Of a DNA stretch of 64,000 bases, positions 60,391 through 64,000 are shown piece after piece. Position 1 is the first letter of the stretch; every line of letters begins with the position of its first letter. The notes under the pieces are model-generated. The model saw only the letters and a list, made by a program, of their open reading frames with translations. It was not told the origin of the DNA and made no database searches. The translations under genes were made by a program, and so were the position numbers. The stretch comes from Sycon ciliatum (lineage: Eukaryota > Porifera > Calcarea > Leucosolenida > Sycettidae). The DNA is taken from contig NC_088647.1 in NCBI RefSeq assembly GCF_964019385.1, positions 11,157,227 through 11,221,226 of the forward strand. The letters run 5' to 3'.

Positions 60391-60929
60391 TAGTGGTGAA
60401 ACGAATATACCGAATATTCGAATATTCGTTCGGTTTGTCACATTCGAACAAATATTTCTCATGGCGAATATTCGTTAACCCGGTATGCAGAGTTTACCGG
60501 GCAACTTCAAACCTCCATAACTTCGTGAATACTTGACCGAATCACTTCATCGAAAGGTCTATCGGCATTAGAATACTCACAGCTGTCGTCTCGAAGCAAC
60601 CCGAACGCGAGCCGAGGTCCTGGAATGGAGTTATGGCTGTCGAACGAAAATCACGTCTCAAGCTGGGTTTTTAGCGTGTAACATTCACTTCAGCTGGGGA
60701 TTTGGTGAAAATTGACCTAGAAATGATGGAAAATATGCGCCTTCGTTTGTCATGCCTAATAATAGCAAGAGTACATTTTATATACTCTTGATAATAGTGA
60801 CAATATCCAACAAAATGACTGAGAGGAGGGCGTGTGATGTCATCCGTGTTAACGAAAGAATATTCGTTCGTTCGTTCGTTAAGCCAAAGAATATTCGGCT
60901 ACTGGGTTTTGATATTCGTTTCACCACTA
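60391..60929. mobile_element. hAT MITE (539 bp), segmental duplicate of the 49205 copy
   Basis: This is exactly 11,186 bp downstream of the copy at 49205-49743. It has the same length, the same termini and the same flanking CTTTTTGA octamers (60383-60390 and 60930-60937). It arose by duplication of the host array, not by a separate transposition. Confidence 0.93.
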
Positions 60930-63900
60930 CTTTTTGACCATTTGTGTCCACGTGTCACTTTCAACGTACCTCTCTATAACAAGACCCAGCTGCAATATGA
61001 GTGACCGCTTTGATTTGATTTTTGGTTTGGTTGTAGGCCGCTGGCACCCGCATTCAATGACGCTGAACATTTGGCACTGCTGCGAATAGTTTAGTCGCAA
61101 AGTGAAGAATCACGGGCAAAAAGGCCCAAAACTTCGAGATAGGTTCTGTTCAGCTTTGAGCAGCCCTGGGCGAGTTGTTTATTGAAATGTGGCATTTTTT
61201 CTTGGTGCACTTCCCTATGTCCAGTTATACAACAAGATCAGGGTGGCGATGGTCAGTTCTTGAGCTTCGAACGGGCAGAAAGGTGAGAAATTGTCGCTTT
61301 TTGACCATTTGTGTCCACGCGTCACTTTCAATGGACCTCTCTATAACAAGAGCCAGCAGCAATATGAGTGACCGCTTTGATTTGATTTTTGGTTTGCTTG
61401 TAGGCCGCTGGCACCCGCATTCAGTGACGCTGAACATTTGGCACTGCTACGAATAGTTTAGTCGAAAAGTGAAGAATCACGGGCAAAAGGCCCAAAACTT
61501 CGAGATAGGTTCTGTTCAGCTTTGAGCAGCCCTGGGCGGGTTGTTTATTGAAATATGGCATTTTTTCTTGGTACACTTCCCTATGTCCAGGAATACAACA
61601 AAATCAGGTTGGCGATGGTCAGTTCTTGAGCTTCGAACGGGCAGAAAGGTGAGAAATTGTCGCTTTTTGACCATTTGTGTCCACGTGTCACTTTCAACGT
61701 ACCTCTCTATAACAAGACCCAGCTGCAATATGAGTGACCGATTTGATTTGATTTTGGGTTTGCTTGTAGGCCGCTGGCACCCGCATTCAATGATGCTGAA
61801 CATTTGGCACTGCTGCGAATAGTTTAGTCGCAAAGTGAAGAATCACGGGCAAAAAGGCCCAAAACTTCGAGATAGGTTCTGTTCAGCTTTGAGCAGCCCT
61901 GGGCGAGTTGTTTATTGAAATGTGGCATTTTTTCTGGGTACACTTCCCTATGTCCAGAAATACAACAAGATCAGAGTCGCGATGGTCAGTTTTTGAGCTT
62001 CGAACGGGCAGAAAGGTGAGAAATTGTCGCTTTTTGACACTTTGTGTCCACGTTTCACTTTCAACGTACCTCTCTATAACAAGACCCAGCTGCAATATGA
62101 GTGACCGATTTGATTTGATTTTTGGTTTTCTTGTAGGCCACTGGCACCCGCATTCAATGATGCTGAACATTTGGCACTGCTGCGAATAGTTTAGTCGCAA
62201 AGTGAAGAATCACGGGCAAAAAGGCCCAAAACTTCGAGATAGGTTCTGTTCAGCTTTGAGCAGCCCTGGGCGAGTTGTTTATTGAAATGTGGCATTTTTT
62301 CTGGGTACACTTCCCTATGTCCAGAAATACAACAAGATCAGAGTCGCGATGGTCAGTTTTTGAGCTTCGAACGGGCAGAAAGGTGAGAAATTGTCGCTTT
62401 TTGACACTTTGTGTCCACGTTTCACTTTCAACGTACCTCTCTATAACAAGACCCAGCTGCAATATGAGTGACCGATTTGATTTGATTTTTGGTTTTCTTG
62501 TAGGCCACTGGCACCCGCATTCAATGATGCTGAACATTTGGCACTGCTGCGAATAGTTTAGTCGCAAAGTGAAGAATCACGGGCAAAAAGGCCCAAAACT
62601 TCGAGATAGGTTCTGTTCAGCTTTGAGCAGCCCTGGGCGAGTTGTTTATTGAAATGTGGCATTTTTTCTTGGTGCACTTCCCTATGTCCAGCTATACAAC
62701 AAGATCAGGGTGGCGATGGTCAGTTCTTGAGCTTCGAACGAGCAGAAAGGTGAGAAATTGTCGCTTTTTGACCATTTGTGTCCACGTGTCACTTCAACGT
62801 ACCTCTCTATAACAAGACCCAGCTGCAATATGAGTGACCGCTTTTATTTTATTTTTGGTTTGCTTGTAGGCCGCTGGCACCCGCATTCAGTGACGCGGAA
62901 CATTTGGCATTGCTGCGAATAGTTTAGTCGCAAAGTGAAGAATCACGGGCAAAAAGGCCCAAAACTTCGAGATAGGTTCTGTTCAGCTTTAAGCAGCCCT
63001 GGGCGAGTTGTTTATTGAAATGTGGCATTTTTTCTTGGTAAACTTCCCTATGTCCAGAAATACAACAAGATCAGGGTGGCGATGGTCAGTTCTTGAGCTT
63101 CGAACGGGCAGAAAGGTGAGAAATTGTCGCTTTTTGACCATTTGTGTCCACGTGTCACTTTCAACGTACCTCTCTATAACAAGACCCAGCTGCAATATGA
63201 GTGACCGCTTTGATTTGATTTTTGGTTTGGTTGTAGGCCGCTGACACCCGCATTCAATGACGCTGAACATTTGGCACTGCTGCGAATAGTTTAGTCGCAA
63301 AGTGAAGAATCACGGGCAAAAAGGCCCAAAACTTCGAGATAGGTTCTGTTCAGCTTTGAGCAGCCCTGGGCGAGTTGTTTATTGAAATGTGGCATTTTTT
63401 CTTGGTGCACTTCCCTATGTCCAGTTATACAACAAGATCAGGGTGGCGATGGTCAGTTCTTGAGCTTCGAACGGGCAGAAAGGTGAGAAATTGTCGCTTT
63501 TTGACCATTTGTGTCCACGCGTCACTTTCAACGTACCTCTCTATAACAAGAGCCAGCAGCAATATGAGTGACCGCTTTGATTTGATTTTTGGTTTGCTTG
63601 TAGGCCGCTGGCACCCGCATTCAGTGACGCTGAACATTTGGCACTGCTACGAATAGTTTAGTCGAAAAGTGAAGAATCACGGGCAAAAGGCCCAAAACTT
63701 CGAGATAGGTTCTGTTCAGCTTTGAGCAACCCTGGGCGGGTTGTTTATTGACATATGGCATTTTTTCTTGGTACACTTCCCTATGTCCAGGAATACAACA
63801 AGATCAGGTTGGCGATGGTCAGTTCTTAAGCTTCGAACGGGCAGAAAGGTGAGAAATTGTCGCTTTTTGACCATTTGTGTCCACGTGTCACTTTCAACGT

Positions 63901-64000
63901 ACCTCTCTATAACAAGACCCAGCTGCAATATGAGTGACCGCTTTGATTTGATTTTTGGTTTGCTTGTAGGCCGCTGGCACCCGCATTCAATGATGCTGAA
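60930..64000 (+). repeat. 367-bp satellite array, block 8 (~8 monomers, runs off the window)
   Basis: Ordinary monomers continue to the right window edge, where the last one is cut after ATGATGCTGAA. The content equals 49744-52814. Confidence 0.97.

Larger units (their letters stand above)
56596..64000 (+). repeat. 11,186-bp macro higher-order unit, copy 2 (truncated by window end)
   Basis: This is the tandem second copy, present for about 7.4 kb and continuing past the right edge. I found no difference from copy 1 at the diagnostic positions compared. It carries its own copy of the hAT MITE at the same place. Confidence 0.92.

Noticed and set aside
60391-60929. A third independent hAT insertion at CTTTTTGA.
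   Set aside because: It lies exactly 11,186 bp from the first copy with the same flanks on both sides for kilobases, so it is a segmental duplicate, not a new insertion event.
1-64000. Open frames of about 93 codons (plus strand) and about 80 codons (minus strand) present in almost every monomer.
   Set aside because: They are the same two frames repeated with the satellite. They occur on both strands over the same bases, the plus-strand one often begins at a TTG and not an ATG, and changes between copies alter amino acids freely with no sign of codon-level constraint. No domain is recognisable.
1-64000. A CENP-B box-like signal in each monomer (TTCGAACGGG).
   Set aside because: The CENP-B box needs TTCG, four bases, A, two bases, then CGGG. 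Here only two bases separate TTCG from CGGG, so the essential spacing is wrong. Centromere function is therefore not claimed, although a 367-bp monomer is about two nucleosome lengths.
1-64000. A CRISPR array, because of many regularly spaced near-identical repeats.
   Set aside because: The repeats are contiguous 367-bp units with no short repeat and unique-spacer structure, and the transposons and LINE are eukaryotic.
1-64000. A Pol III internal promoter (SINE or tRNA origin), because AGCTTCGAACGG resembles a B box.
   Set aside because: Only part of the B-box consensus matches (the terminal CC is GG here), and no convincing A box lies at the right distance upstream.

Overview
The window is a long eukaryotic satellite-DNA array with transposable elements inserted into it. 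About 56.2 kb is a head-to-tail satellite with a monomer of 367 bp (often 366, after loss of one A in an A-run), roughly 153 monomers in total. The other ~7.8 kb is seven mobile-element insertions, representing six independent events because one lies inside a later large duplication. The TE mix (piggyBac-type, hAT, Tc1/mariner-type, non-LTR LINE) points to an animal, probably an invertebrate. I cannot name the species from sequence alone.

Layout: satellite 1-577; piggyBac-like MITE 578-1585; satellite 1586-16290; 5'-truncated LINE with an open reverse-transcriptase frame (minus strand) 16291-17504; satellite 17505-29713, with a small fold-back inversion near 18910-19011; Tc1/mariner-type MITE 29714-30074; satellite 30075-35495; hAT MITE 35496-36323; satellite 36324-37452; apparently complete hAT element with a 671-aa transposase (minus strand) 37453-40756; satellite 40757-49204; hAT MITE 49205-49743; satellite 49744-60390; duplicated copy of that MITE 60391-60929; satellite 60930-64000.

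The satellite has higher-order structure at several scales: adjacent monomer duplications (367 bp), a recurrent 4-monomer unit (1467-1468 bp) seen in at least six places, an 8-monomer unit (~2934 bp), and an 11,186-bp unit of 29 monomers plus one hAT MITE. The second copy of the 11,186-bp unit runs off the right end and looks identical to the first over ~7.4 kb. Because of this, two insertions have an orthologous-like empty site inside the same window, which fixes their ends and target duplications to the base and orders the events.

The only credible protein-coding genes are the hAT transposase and the LINE RT fragment. The short open frames that recur in every monomer on both strands follow from the repetition and are not annotated as genes. 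The most interesting unexplained property of the monomer is a strong splice donor (AG|GTGAG) followed 121 bp later by a strong T-rich acceptor (TTGCTTGTAG|G), which would make each monomer a 246-nt exon (exactly 82 codons) plus a short intron. A pair of E-box hexamers (CACGTG and CAGCTG), lost together in one monomer subtype, is a second.
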